Origin: Nelumbo lutea
Lineage: Eukaryota > Streptophyta > Magnoliopsida > Proteales > Nelumbonaceae
Length of the DNA: 64,000 nt
Assembly (NCBI GenBank): GCA_022828595.1
Contig: JAKGHH010000002.1
Location: 39,402,222-39,466,221, forward strand
Direction: 5' to 3'
Shown here one piece after another: positions 1 to 10,172 of this stretch (position 1 is its first letter; each line of letters begins with the position of its first letter). The translations under genes were made by a program, and so were the position numbers. The notes below the pieces were generated by a model. The model had not been told where the DNA came from. It did no database searches and worked only from the letters and a program-made list of their open reading frames with translations.

Positions 1-420
1 CCCATGGTTCGACCATGCTGATCTAGTCAATGGTTTTTAACAAAGAAACGGTTTAAATGAATTGACATGTCCCTAACAGCCTAGGCTCAAGCCCCGTAAC
101 AGCCAAGAATTTTTTATAGGAATTTATGGGAAGATCGCTTAATAGAGGAGAAGTACATAGAAACTGGTTTGAATTGCTTCTCACGTCCCCTATCATCCAC
201 AAACCTCTCACCACGTTGTCACCTTGGCAATACAGAGATTTCATTCTGAATTTCAATGGTTTTGAATATTTTTATTTTAATTTTTTACTTTTTAAGATGG
301 AATGAGCTATCTATTTGAACGGGATGATCGAATCATCAACCTAAAAACCAATGGCTAGAATAGTTCTGATTCTGAGTAGATTTTTAAAAACCTTGGTTTT
401 GGATTTACAGTTGTCCAATC
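1..420 (+). repeat. Decayed dispersed-repeat fragment
   Basis: No gene is visible. The part at about 265-400 resembles two better copies at about 1275-1555 and 41212-41458: a T-rich stretch, then a 'gagc(t/c)atc(t/c)at' block, a run ending in 'tttttaaaaacct', and similar spacing between them. The part before 265 is AT-rich with no recognisable content. Family unknown; likely a non-autonomous transposon remnant. Confidence 0.4.
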
Positions 421-1274
421 TCCTCTAAGATGGAACATGTACTGAGATTCGTGCCGTTTTGAAAGGTCTTAAAATTGCAAAAGCCCGGCAGATCACTTTT
501 TGTGCGGTAGGAGACTCAAGAAATGTCAAGTGGGCTTCTATTCACTACCTAGCCCTTTGGAAGCTCACTCATTCTTTTGCTGGAGATATATGAATTAATC
601 TCTAATATAGGTGCAACTTGGGTGGATTTAGGTTGAGTTTTTGTCAAAATTTAAATGAGCCCATCCCGAATAAAAAGCAACTGGGTGGACTCAGGCTTTG
701 TATTTGTTCTTTTCTGTTTTTTTAAAGGTTTGTGGTACACCTTATCATGTACATAGGATGTGTTTGGTTTGAAGAAGAGGTAGGGAAATGTAGGTTAATG
801 CAAACATATATGATTAGGTTAGTTTCGTTCATGTTTATTGGGTTTGTCCTACATATTGACAGCCCTATGAATTTCGAGAAACCAAAAAAAAAAAAAAAAC
901 TATGAAATAGGTTGATGATATAAGGGAAAAACCTATGTAATAAAATTAATTGAAATATATATTTATTATATTTTGTTGAATACTTATACCACTTCTTGGG
1001 TTTAAACAAAACATATTTTTGCTAATGCGGCATTTGTTTTTAGTTTCAAAAACAAAATCATACACATTTGCAAACACACCCTTGGTAACTTATGGTTATA
1101 CCCCCTTACACTGGAATAGTAGGTTGGTTACATGACAAAGTAATAATTCGTTTAATTAAATAACTTTAGCAACTTCCAAACAGTCCTTTAGATGGTCAAA
1201 CCATCTAATGCCCTTGATTCTTTTATCTCTTCGATGTATAATAGATCATTTTAACTAATAGAACACTTTTATGC
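421..1274. other. Intergenic, no gene recognised
   Basis: AT-rich sequence with a poly(A) run near 883-899. A 'gtttggtttgaagaagaggtaggg' type block near 762-785 resembles the end of the small MITE found complete at 18823-18937, so a decayed copy may start here. I see no exon-like open frame. Confidence 0.4.
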
Positions 1275-1560
1275 ATGGTTTTCAAAACCGGGAATCAGTC
1301 GGGTGACCAATTTCATTTTATCCCAGAAATTGTTATTTTGTTAAAAATTGTTGATTTAGTCGATAAACTGCTGACTTGGATGGTCAAATCATTCGAACCG
1401 TCCTATAATTTTGATTGTTATTTATTTATTTATTTATTTATTTATCTATTTATCAGAATGAGCCATCCATACGGTTTGAATGATCGAACTGTTCAACCCA
1501 ACAACTGGACCCATGACCAGTTCGTTGTCAGATTCTATTTTAAAAAACCTTGCTTTTATG
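1275..1560 (+). repeat. Dispersed repeat, copy 2
   Basis: About 280 bp matching 41212-41458 along its whole length in the same orientation. It includes a 'gtcgataaactg(c/t)tga' block, a TTTA/TTTTA-rich spacer with a short (TTTA)n run at about 1420-1447, and an end block with 'gttcaaccca'. No coding sense and no clear terminal inverted repeat, so the class is unknown. Confidence 0.55.
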
Positions 1561-2140
1561 GTATCATTTTAAACCAACACAACTAAAATCTCTTTTTAGT
1601 CCCAAACATCGATATATGGGTCACATGGGAGGTAATGGGGCCCAATACCCTTCTAATTGTCTTCTCCTCTGTCTCCCAAGATACCAAAGCACCTTAATCT
1701 AGGACTCTAGGCCTGCCAAGACGATGGTTCCAACCTATCCTTATACAGTTCCACTTACATGTTTTAAATCATCATGTAAGTCTCATCAAATGCACTTGAA
1801 GCCACCAAGAATAGTATCAATGACATTATTCAAACATGCACATAGAGATACAAATCATAAAGATTCTGGGTGCCATGCATGTCAACACTATGAAATACCA
1901 CTTTCACTTTCGTCACGCGTCATGCATGCATGTCTCTTCATGGTACCCTGCGAAAGTATCAAACCAGGAATCCTTGAGAAGGCCATGGTCCCCTCACAAG
2001 TCAGTCACAACCTTTGGGCCCTGGCATTCGGGGTCAGGATCCACAATACCTATTATTGTGTAAGTGTACGTAAGTACCCGGGGCCTCAAAATTTGAAATA
2101 TTTTGTTTTTGCCCAATCCAGAGCCCCTGGACCTGCAGTA
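1561..2140. other. No gene recognised
   Basis: One plus-strand open frame of 162 codons (1724-2212) crosses this stretch. Its translation is rich in His, Cys and Ser with no domain I recognise, and it runs into the inverted-repeat element that follows. I treat it as chance. Confidence 0.4.
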
Positions 2141-2748
2141 TTAGATGTTGTTTGGTTTCATTGTCTTTTATTTAAAAAACGGTATCAGTTCAAAGTCAGG
2201 CATTTTCTTTGATGGAGTTTGAAATGTCGTTTGGCTAATCGTTTATCAAAGAAATGTTTTTTTTTTCGGGTTGTGTGAAATCTATCTATTGGGCAGCCGT
2301 CACGAAAAGTTAAAGAACATTTTTCAATAATTTTTCTGGTTTTTCAAAAGAGATGTTGTACAAAACGTTTATTAAGCGTTTATTTGCCACCGTTGTCATT
2401 GCTTTAGAAAACGACACTACATCAATACCATGTCAGAAAAAACGGTTCTTCAGGAAACGGGCATTGGTTTGGAATCCATTTTTGCATGGCTTGGAACAAT
2501 ACACCGAATTTAGCACTTTTTGGAGCTGCCAACAGATATGTGAGATGGTAGTGATGTGGCATTGGATAATCGGTGCCAGAGCTGAAAATGTTTTCTAGAG
2601 CATTGATACCAAAAAGAAAAAGTTGTTGCTCCAGGCTACATGACAGCAATGATTAGAAAAAAAAAAACATCATTTTCTCAGAAAATGGTGATTCCCACAC
2701 ATCAGCACAATGCTGCATCTACAGCATTGATGCCAAACATATACTAAA
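2141..2748. mobile_element. Candidate 0.6-kb TIR element
   Basis: The left end reads about 'gatgttgtttggtttcattg' and the right end (about 2727-2745) is its imperfect inverse, with the 'tgccaaacat' block pairing with 'atgttgtttggt'. A left flank of TTA and right flank of TAA do not match perfectly, so the target-site duplication is unproven. Inside are further inverted blocks and no transposase. Likely a non-autonomous DNA transposon. Confidence 0.35.
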
Positions 2749-3517
2749 TAAACAATAATGAAATTAAATAGCCCCATAAAAAGAAAAAAAAATGTATAAT
2801 GTATAATAATCATTTTATGCATGAAAACATATCCTTACATGTCAATGGGTCCACCTTGACCAGCTCTCTTCGGGTTAGGGTTGAGTTAGAGAATAAAAAG
2901 CTATTCAATGACCTCTCCTAATAGCTTAAGGGACAAGTTAAACCTGTATCAAGACCCAACCCATTGAAACCTCTACGAATCTATCATGTGCATATTATTG
3001 GTTTCTTCGGTCATGTGGACATATCTTTTGGCCAATTGAGACATTCATTAAACAGAGGACCCACTGAATTGTCCATGTTATCCATCCTACAGTCCATGCC
3101 ATCTTTGTATTAGAGTTCTACACAATTAATAATAGCCCTCCAAATTCTAAACTTTCATTTTTTTTTAATTTAAAAACATCTAAAAAGGCCTTGAATTAAG
3201 CACCTAACAAAGTCTTGTGCGTTAATATAGTTAGAGAATAAAAGCCTAGTCAGGACCTCCTAATAGCTTAAGCTTTTAGGTTGAACGGTTCCTTGACCAA
3301 GTGGCTTAGTGTTCAATTTTCATCGCTATTTAATTAATTTTTGGTGCAAGATATGAATGGGTCCAAATTTGGCCACGCCTAAGAGGTCTTATTGAGGGGG
3401 TATGTTAGAAAATAAAAGCCCATACAAGGTCTCATCGGAGAGAGTGAAAAATTAAACTTTTAGGTTGAAAAGTTCCTTGATATAGATGATATTGTTGGAG
3501 TTAAAAATATGGGTAAA
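2749..3517 (+). repeat. LTR-like fragments in direct repeat
   Basis: The block 'gagaataaaa(a)gcc...cctcctaatagcttaag...ttttaggttgaa' occurs three times in degraded form: about 2888-2945, 3233-3285 and 3407-3470. A related block lies inverted at about 10525-10562. It resembles LTR pieces of retrotransposons common in plant genomes. No internal coding region remains. Confidence 0.4.
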
Positions 3518-3720
3518 ATACAAAAATCTTCTCTAAATATTCTGACAATCATAAAAACCTCCCCTATAGTTTCATTTTAACAAATACCTCCCCTAGATTT
3601 TTGAAAATTTTGACAAAAACCTCCTTTTGTCAACGACCAAGATGAAAAACGTTAAACTGATGGATCAATTTTTTCCAACTACCTATTTTACCCTTTGCAT
3701 CTATTTTTACTAAACTACCC
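3518..3720. repeat. AT-rich transposon-edge-like sequence
   Basis: Starts 'gggtaaaatacaaaaatc' and contains several spaced 'acctcccct' blocks separated by A/T runs. Similar texture occurs at about 46740-46830 and 58450-58660. Such sequence is often seen at the edges of plant DNA transposons. It lies just upstream of the L27a pseudogene. Assignment is by texture only. Confidence 0.3.
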
Positions 3721-3927
3721 CTATCGACATATTATCATCTCTAAACTCACAAGAGCTTTAATTTCCATCGCTGAACTGATTTTTGACTCCACATTATACT
3801 ATGGGAATTGTGCCCATGGACTAGAAAGAGTTTCTTCAGTTCAATTCGGATCAAATTCCCAGCAGTTTGAAGAGTTATCAACTATGAAGGGAAGAAAAAC
3901 CAACGGGGTTTCTGGTGTGAGAGAGAA

Positions 3928-4082
3928 ATGATGACCCGCTTCAAGAAGAGCAGGAAGAAGAGAGGGCATGTCAGTGCCGGGCATGGCCAAATTGGGAAGC
4001 ACCAAAAGCACCCAGGAGGTCGTGGTAACACTAGTGGCATGCATCACCACCGGATCCTCTTCAACAAATACCATCTTGGTTA
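3928..4082 (+). pseudogene. RPL27A: Ribosomal protein L27a (uL15) pseudogene, 5' part
   Basis: Reads as the first ~50 residues of the plant large-subunit protein L27a: two Met codons (the second replaces Thr2), then [17 protein letters not shown], a Gly/Lys/His stretch, and [15 protein letters not shown]. This Lys/Gly/His-rich start is diagnostic. The functional protein sits on the large ribosomal subunit near the exit-tunnel side. The frame is intact here but stops where a Copia LTR begins at 4083, and it resumes at 8371 after the element. The last five bases, GGTTA (4078-4082), are the left target-site duplication. No intron is present. Many plant L27a genes lack coding introns, so this does not prove retroposition. 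Confidence 0.9.
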
Positions 4083-4255
4083 TATTACAGTTTGTACATA
4101 ACTAAAACCGTTGTTCGATTGTACCAAACTACCATGTGGCATTTGCCACATGGCCCTACCTTTCTTGAATTTCCAGATTCATCTCTTGTATCTATTTAAG
4201 CCAAATGAATGAAACTCTCGGATTCCTTTTTTTCCTTCCATCCCCTGTTTTTACA
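4083..4255 (+). repeat. 5' LTR of Copia 1
   Basis: Matches 8196-8370. It begins TATTACAG (canonical TG changed to TA) and ends TTTTACA. An 'atctatttaag' stretch near 4190-4200 may be the TATA region. About 7% of positions differ from the 3' LTR by eye. Confidence 0.9.
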
Positions 4256-4268
4256 CGGTGTCAGAGTT
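4256..4268 (+). other. Primer-binding site, tRNA-iMet type
   Basis: The sequence directly after the LTR, CGGTGTCAGAGTT, matches the usual plant Copia primer site TGGTATCAGAGC at most positions. The two leading differences are transitions. Confidence 0.75.
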
Positions 4269-4474
4269 ATTTTTTTTTGTCACAAAGCCCATCGTAGCTC
4301 TTTTTCACCCATTGGGCAAACCTCGTTGCAGGTTCTTGTCATCACAAAGTTCATCGCAAGATTTTCTCGACCCAAAATCTTATCGCAGGTTTTTTTCATT
4401 GCAAACTTTATCGCAACTGCTCACTTAACTTTCTTCTTTTAAGAATTGTCTAACCTTACCCGATCACGTCTTCA

Positions 4475-5390
4475 ATGACACCTGACATCATCGTCGAAGG
4501 AATGATCAGAGATCCGATGTCTACATATTATCTCCATCCTTCGGACAATCCAGGAGCAGCTCTAGTCTCCTGCCCACTGATTAGAGACAACTATGCAATT
4601 TGGAGAAGGGCAATGCTGAATGTCCTCAATGCCAAGCACAAGGTTGGTTTCGTGGATGGATCGATCTCGAAACCAGAACTGGCGAACCACAATGAGTTTC
4701 TTGCATGGTCCAAATCCAACTCCATGGTGATATCCTGGCTCTTTAATGCAGTAGCCAAAGATCTACATGAAAGCATAGCCTATGCAGAGACGACCAGAGA
4801 TATTTGGAAAGATTTGGAAGATTGATATTCATAGGAAATGCTCCACAAGTCTTTGAACTGAAGTGAGACTTGTCTCTGCTTCATTAAGAAAATATTTCAA
4901 TTGCAGTGTATTATACGAAACTCAAAAGCTCGTGGGATGCCATTTTTGTATACTCGCCCACTCCTAAATGCTTATGTGGTGGTGCCGTCAAAGACATCTT
5001 GGTCGAAAGAGAGAAGGAGTGGGTCTATCAATTTCTTTTAGGACTTGGTGAACGATTCAACACCATCATATCTAGTATTCTTACCATGAAACCACTGTCA
5101 AATGTCAGCAAGGTGTATGCACATGTATCACAAGAAGAAAACATCTTTCTTTAAGTGGTGGTAATAGACCACCAACTATGGAGAGTGCAGCCTTATATGC
5201 GAGTGGATTTGGATCCAAGAACCCATAGCAACAAAAAGATTGGCCTCGCCCACGTTGCGAACATTGCAAAAAGATCGGGCATGTGAAAGCTAAATGCTAT
5301 GAACTTGTTGGCTATCCATCGGACTAGGAAACCAGGAATAAATCCAGCAACAAAAACACCTCCAAGAAATAGTCTGTCTCCAATCAAGCT
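4475..5390 (+). pseudogene. Copia 1 gag remnant
   Basis: The start at 4475 gives a gag_3-type N terminus with STYYLHPSDNPGAALVS and, further on, KVGFVDGSI, both typical of Copia gag. The frame breaks near 4825 and resumes at about 4906-5152. A CCHC zinc knuckle, CEHCKKIGHVKAKC, is readable at 5256-5297 with correct C-x2-C-x4-H-x4-C spacing, followed by YELVGYP. Gag would form the virus-like particle that packages the element's RNA. Stops and shifts make it non-functional. Confidence 0.85.
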
Positions 5391-5393
5391 ACA

Positions 5394-8188
5394 ATGAATA
5401 TTCCCTTGGAGTCCCCAGTCCCTGGCTTAACTATTGAACAATACTGTCAACTAGTTAACTATCTTGATGGTGAGAATCAGTCCACCACTACGACATTTGC
5501 AAACTTTGCGAGTAAGATTTCTAGCTTAGTTAATTTTGTTAGTTCAAGATCTTGGCTCATTGATAGTGGTGCCTCATATCACATGACTTGCTATGCTTAA
5601 GACGTAATTGGACTAAGTAGTCACCACAACCCAGTTCTATTACCCAATGGCACCCTTTTGCCTATTGGTTCTAAAATGCAAGTGCCCTTGAATTTTGATA
5701 CAGTCTTAAAGGATGTGTTACACATACCAGGTTTCAAGTGTAACTTGATTTCAGTGAGCAAGATTATATCAGAATTAGATTGTGTCATAGTGTTATTTCC
5801 CACCTTCTATGTTTTGCAAGACCGAGCCACTAGGAAACTAATTGGGGTGGGTATCATGCATGATGGGCTTTATCACTTCCATGCTGCACCTGCAACAATT
5901 GTGGCCTTCCATCCTTCTACCATTGAGAATTCTTGGACATGGCACTCAAGATTGGGACATGCTTCTTACTCACGGTTGTCAAAAATACCTGGTTTGAAGA
6001 TTGTACCACCTCATAATAAATGTTGTGATACTTGTTTCAAAGCTAAACAAACAAGGCTTAGTTTCCTTACCAATAGTAGTAATAAATCTTCTTTGTTTAA
6101 AATAATTCACTATGATATATAGGGTGGTTATCATACCCCTTCTCATAGTGATGCCCATTAGTTTCTCGCTATAGTTAATGATTTTTCTCGAGTTACATGG
6201 GTATACTAGCTTAAGCAAAAGTTTGGGGCTTACTCTTATTTTGTCATGTTTTTGACTCTTGTGCAAAATTAGTTTCACACTACCATTAAGAGCGTACAAT
6301 TGGATAATGGTTTATAACTTTTATTTGGACCAATACTTTCTTACCTACATGAGCATGGGATAGAGCATCAGAGATCCTGTGTTGAAACTTCACAACAAAA
6401 TGGAGTTGTTGAAAGAAAATATAGACATATGTTAAAGATAGCAAGGGCCCTCAGACTTCAAGCAAACCTGCCAATTACATCCTGGGGGGAATGTATACTC
6501 ACTACGGTATACATCATCAATTATTTGTCCACACCTGTACTCTCGGGCAAGACTCCCTATGAAGTGCTCTTCCAAAAGCCGCCCAACTATAACCATTTGA
6601 GGGTTTTTTGGTGCCTGTGTTATGCTTGGACCCTTTTCCAAGGACGTGACAAATTTAACTCAAGATCTGTTAAATGTATGTTCATTGGATATCTACATGG
6701 CCAAAAGGGTTACAGACTCTACAATCTTGAGAAACACCAATTTTTTGTGTCACGATATGTTTTTTTTTTTGAAAATCAGTTCCCTTACAATACACCATCA
6801 ATGCAAGATGCGAATGGATCAGATTCCAGGCTGGTCATACCACTACCAATCACAAATGTAGACCCAAAATTATTAGGACATGGGCCGATCATATCCAAAA
6901 CTGAGAATTCTCTGCAGCCTACCTCAAATGGATGTGAATAATGCCTTCTTGCATGGTGAGACTTATGCTCTGGTTGCAAAACTAGTGACAGTCCATTGCT
7001 TACTTGCATTAGTTGCAGTCTTAAAGTGGGAAACACATCAAATGGATGTGAATAATGCCTTCTTGCATGGTGAACTTCATGAGAAGATTTACATGACACC
7101 CCCGAGTCTGCTCAACTCCATTGACCCGCGTGTGTGTGTCGCCTTAATAAGTCTATCTATGGACTCAAGAAAGCCTCTAGAAATTGGTTTCAGACCTTAG
7201 CACTCAAATAACAAGGATTCACTCAGTCCACAGTTGACACCATTCTCTTTACATCTTTTAATCACAACTCAGTTCTTGCCAATTTGGCTTATGTTGATGA
7301 TTTACTCATAGTAGGCAGTGATCCCACTCAAATTACAACACTAAAGCAATATCTCCAGAAATGTTTTCCAATTAAGGGTCTTGGCCCACTGAAATACTTT
7401 TTGGGCATCAAAGTCTCAAGAACAAATGATGGCTTCTTCCTATGTAAGAGAAAATACACACTCAATATACTCTAAGATGCTGGAATGATGGCCTGTAAGT
7501 TGTGTCCCTTTCTAACGGAGCAACAACATCGTCTTGAGCCAGATGCGGGCCCACCCATTGATAATCCTAGGTGCTACAGACGATTGGTGGGAAGGCTCAT
7601 CTATTTGACCATTACTCGGCCAGAAATTACATACATTATACACATGTTAAGTCAATTCATGAGCAGACCATGTCAGCAGCATATGGATGCATCACTTAGA
7701 GTCCTTCGATATTTGAAATCATGTCCAAATCAAGGTACTCACCTACCTAGGGACAATGATCTACAACAGTATACTTCATCACTCTTGGTCATTCTCCCTT
7801 GTCATGGAAATCAAAGAAGCAAAGTACAGTATCCCACTCCTCATCGGAAGCCGAATACCACTCCATGGCAGTGACTATTAGTGAATTTTTGTGGCTCCAT
7901 CGGCTTTTCAAAGATTTAGGCCTACAACATCATCAACTCATGGAGCTGTACTACGATAATAAGGCGATGCTTCACATAGCAACAAATCCAGTTTTACATG
8001 AGCGCACCAAGCACATTGAAATTGACTACCACTTAATCAAACATCACCTTCAATCAGAACTCATTGTCACTTCCCACCTTCCTACAAAGAATTAGCCGGC
8101 TGACATCTTCACTAAGGCTCTAGGGAAAGATCAATTCGGTATAGCTCTATCCAAGTTGGGTGCTATCTATAGCCATGCTCCAACTTGA
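5394..8188 (+). pseudogene. Copia 1 pol remnant (PR-INT-RT-RH)
   Basis: Protease: LIDSGASYHMT at about 5557-5590. Pre-integrase zinc finger: HSRLGHASYS followed by CCDTCFKAKQ, 5942-6050. Integrase core: LDNG near 6303 and QQNGVVERK near 6398-6420, then a C-terminal part to about 6785. Reverse transcriptase: TYALVAKLVTV, MDVNNAFLHGE, then AYVDDLLIVGS near 7288. RNase H: KKQSTVSHSSSEAEYHSMA, YYDNKAML and HERTKHIEIDYH. The last frame ends with TGA at 8186-8188. Stops and frameshifts lie in integrase and RT. The segment linking integrase and RT is missing, and the MDVNNAFLHGE coding segment occurs twice (6925-6959 and 7039-7073). Confidence 0.88.
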
Positions 8189-8195
8189 GGGGGCA
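8185..8195 (+). other. Polypurine tract of Copia 1
   Basis: The run TTGAGGGGGCA immediately precedes the 3' LTR. This is where plus-strand DNA synthesis would be primed. Confidence 0.75.
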
Positions 8196-8370
8196 TATTA
8201 TAGTTTGTACATAACTGTAACCGTCGTTCGATTGTACCAAACTACCATGTGGCATTTGCCATGTGGCCCTGCCTTTCTCGAATTTCTAGATTCTTATCTT
8301 GTATCTATTTAAGCCAAATGAATGAAACTCTCAGATTACTTTTTTTTTCCTTCCATCCCCTATTTTTACA
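8196..8370 (+). repeat. 3' LTR of Copia 1
   Basis: Pairs with 4083-4255, with mostly transition differences and a small insertion near the middle. It ends TTTTACA at 8370, after which the L27a reading frame resumes. Confidence 0.9.
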
Positions 8371-8640
8371 AGTTGCTTGGGTAAGGTGGGTATACGTTAC
8401 TTCCATAAGCTTCACAATAAGTTCTATTGTTCCATTGTCAACATCAACAAGCTTTGGTTTATGATCCCTAACCTTAAGATGTCAAGGAGAAGGCCTCCGC
8501 CAATAATGTTCCCCTCATCAATGTTACCTAGTTCGGTTACTCAGCCCATCGTCTTGAAGATCAAGGTCGTATCCAAGATTGCAGAGAAGAAGATCAAGGA
8601 GGTTAGTGCTGTTGTCGTGCTCATAGTTTTGATTTACTAA
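8371..8640 (+). pseudogene. RPL27A: L27a (uL15) pseudogene, 3' part
   Basis: Continues the protein from 4082: after GT TGC TTG comes GKVGIRYFHKLHNKFYC, then SIVNINKLW, a disturbed middle, and KVVSKIAEKKIKEVSAVVV near the stop at 8640. In the middle the correct frame moves by a small insertion near 8475. The shifted frame reads DVKEKASANNVPLINVT and then meets an in-frame TAG where L27a has Gln. The segment for FKVLGKG and its neighbours is deleted before QPIV. So the copy was broken by stop, shift and deletion as well as by the Copia insertion. No poly(A) tail is evident after the stop. Confidence 0.9.
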
Positions 8641-8959
8641 TGTATGGTGATCGGAACTGCTACTCTTTTTTTTTTTTTTTCTTTTCTCCTAATTAGGTTT
8701 TAAATTTTGGATATTGAAACTTAAGTGAAATGACTATCTGAGTATCAATTGAGTACTTAGTTTCTCCGTTAGACTGATGACTTATACATAAGAACGTTTT
8801 CAAAAAAGAATTCTCAGAGTCACTGGTAAGGGTCACACAAGCTCTGACCATGGGATTTTTGTGAGGTTACTGTTTTGAAGCAAGGATGATAAGCTTTTCA
8901 CTATGGCTTGGTCGGGTTTTGCATCTTTGTTGTCGTTGTACGGCGCTCAAGCTAGGACT
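8641..8959. other. No gene recognised
   Basis: Sequence following the L27a pseudogene, with a T-run at 8668-8684. The first ~50 bp could be remnant 3' UTR. Nothing else is recognised. Confidence 0.35.
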
Positions 8960-9320
8960 TTGAGGTTGAGCTCGACTCAAGTCAAAAGCCCGTAAGCTCG
9001 AGCTCAATTCGGCTCGAGTTTGACTTGAGAAAAATGTTTTATAAAAATAAAAAAGTTATATATAAAAATATTTTTTATTTGATATTTAAAAAATTAAGAA
9101 TTATAATAATTAGTTATTATTATATATAAAAATAAAAATATTATATATATTATTTTCTATATTATTATTATTATTATATGTATGCATATAGCTATTAGAG
9201 CTTGACTCGATTAATAAACGAGCCTATAAATTGGGCTTGAACTTAGCTCAAAGCTCAGTTGAAATCGAACAGAGCCGAGCTCAACTAGCTTGTGAGGAGT
9301 TCGGCTTGTGGCCACCCCTA
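8960..9320. repeat. GAGCTCG-rich dispersed repeat, copy 1
   Basis: Two arms rich in 'gagctcg/ctcgagct' and 'aacgagcc' motifs flank an AT-only core (about 9040-9190). The right end reads 'gtggccacccctac'. The right arm matches 57630-57801 in the same orientation, including '(a/t)aaacgagc(c/t)' and 'cacccct' at the end. Arms with inverse sequence and an AT-rich centre suggest a foldback-type or non-autonomous DNA transposon. Confidence 0.55.
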
Positions 9321-9984
9321 CTCTCATCGTTGCATTTACTTTTCTCCATGTCAAGGTTGCTTTTGTTTTCTACATAGGGGTGTTATGATAATTACACCAC
9401 TTTATATATGGACACATGTAAACACACAATTTGTTGTAAGGGTAAGCATCGAGGGCTACTCACAAAAGTAGGTTTAGCAATCCTTTTCTATCAATATAGG
9501 GCGGGTAGAAGAGGACATTCTATTTTTAGGATTTTAGCTTCAAAGAACCAAGTCCCAAAGCCAAAAAAGAGAATTAGTTCTAACAATTCTTATAAATTGA
9601 AACCTAATTTTTAGAGCCACAAAATTCACTACGATTGATTTTTTAATAACGTGCCAAATACAGCCTTAATCTCTTCAATTGCAAAGGATAACCAAGCAGC
9701 TAACGGGTGGTCAACTTTCCTTGTTCTATTTATTGGTTGTTGTATCTTTTTTAGTTTTTTAGAAAGATCATCCAACAGTTCAGATAGTCAAAAGATATTT
9801 TTTGGGGTTCGGCAAGTGGCTCAGTCTAGCTATTTATCATGTGAAAATACCAGAAAGTTTTATTTGAAGCTTTCTGAAATTCAACGTTTTCGGTCTGTTT
9901 TGGGTATTTCAACACATGCATCTTTTGGTCTTACTAGCTTTTAGTTACGAAATAGAAAGAAGAAATCGGTTTTGGATCGTCCTA
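9321..9984. other. Intergenic, no gene recognised
   Basis: Short open frames (68 and 97 codons) occur at 9408-9614 and 9651-9944 without recognisable domains or splice context. Nothing else is seen. Confidence 0.35.
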
Positions 9985-10172
9985 GCTTGCTGAAACCTAA
10001 AATACAAGGTTTTATACTCTACAAATTTGTATTTATACTTCTTCCAAACTAATTGAGCATTAGGCTCTATTTGGAAGGAGTGCAAATACAAATATGTAGA
10101 GCGCAAAACCTTATATTTTGTATGAATTTATATTATACATATTTGTATTTATACTCCTTCCAAACTAAGCCT
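9985..10172. mobile_element. MITE family A: one full and one half copy
   Basis: The full copy is 10063-10171/2. It starts GGCTCTATTTGGAAGGAGT and ends with the near-perfect inverse (ACTCCTTCCAAACTAAGCC), with an inner 'acaaatatgta/tacatatttgt' pair. TTA lies on both sides if the right end is set at 10172. Directly left (9985-10055) is the right half of a second copy. Related copies are at 17170-17288, 21775-21884 and 39275-39357. The ends and 3-bp TTA/TAA target fit PIF/Harbinger (Tourist-like) MITEs. Confidence 0.65.

Larger units (their letters stand above)
4083..8370 (+). mobile_element. Decayed Ty1/Copia retrotransposon in the L27a pseudogene
   Basis: A 4.3-kb element with 173- and 175-bp LTRs, an initiator-tRNA-Met-like primer site, the order gag, protease, integrase, reverse transcriptase, RNase H typical of Copia, and a purine tract before the 3' LTR. 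Flanks are GGTTA (4078-4082) and AGTTG (8371-8375). They align as the same five bases with two transitions, because the L27a reading frame continues across them. The LTRs differ at about a dozen or more positions by eye, so the insertion is old. Coding regions contain many stops and frameshifts, and the RT region is rearranged. Not autonomous. Confidence 0.93.

Noticed and set aside
1724..2212. 162-codon open frame on the plus strand
   Set aside because: No recognisable domain or splice context, and it runs into an inverted-repeat element; taken as chance.
3695..3931. Open frame upstream of L27a as a real N-terminal extension
   Set aside because: It is in a different context from any L27a protein and merges with AT-rich repeat sequence.
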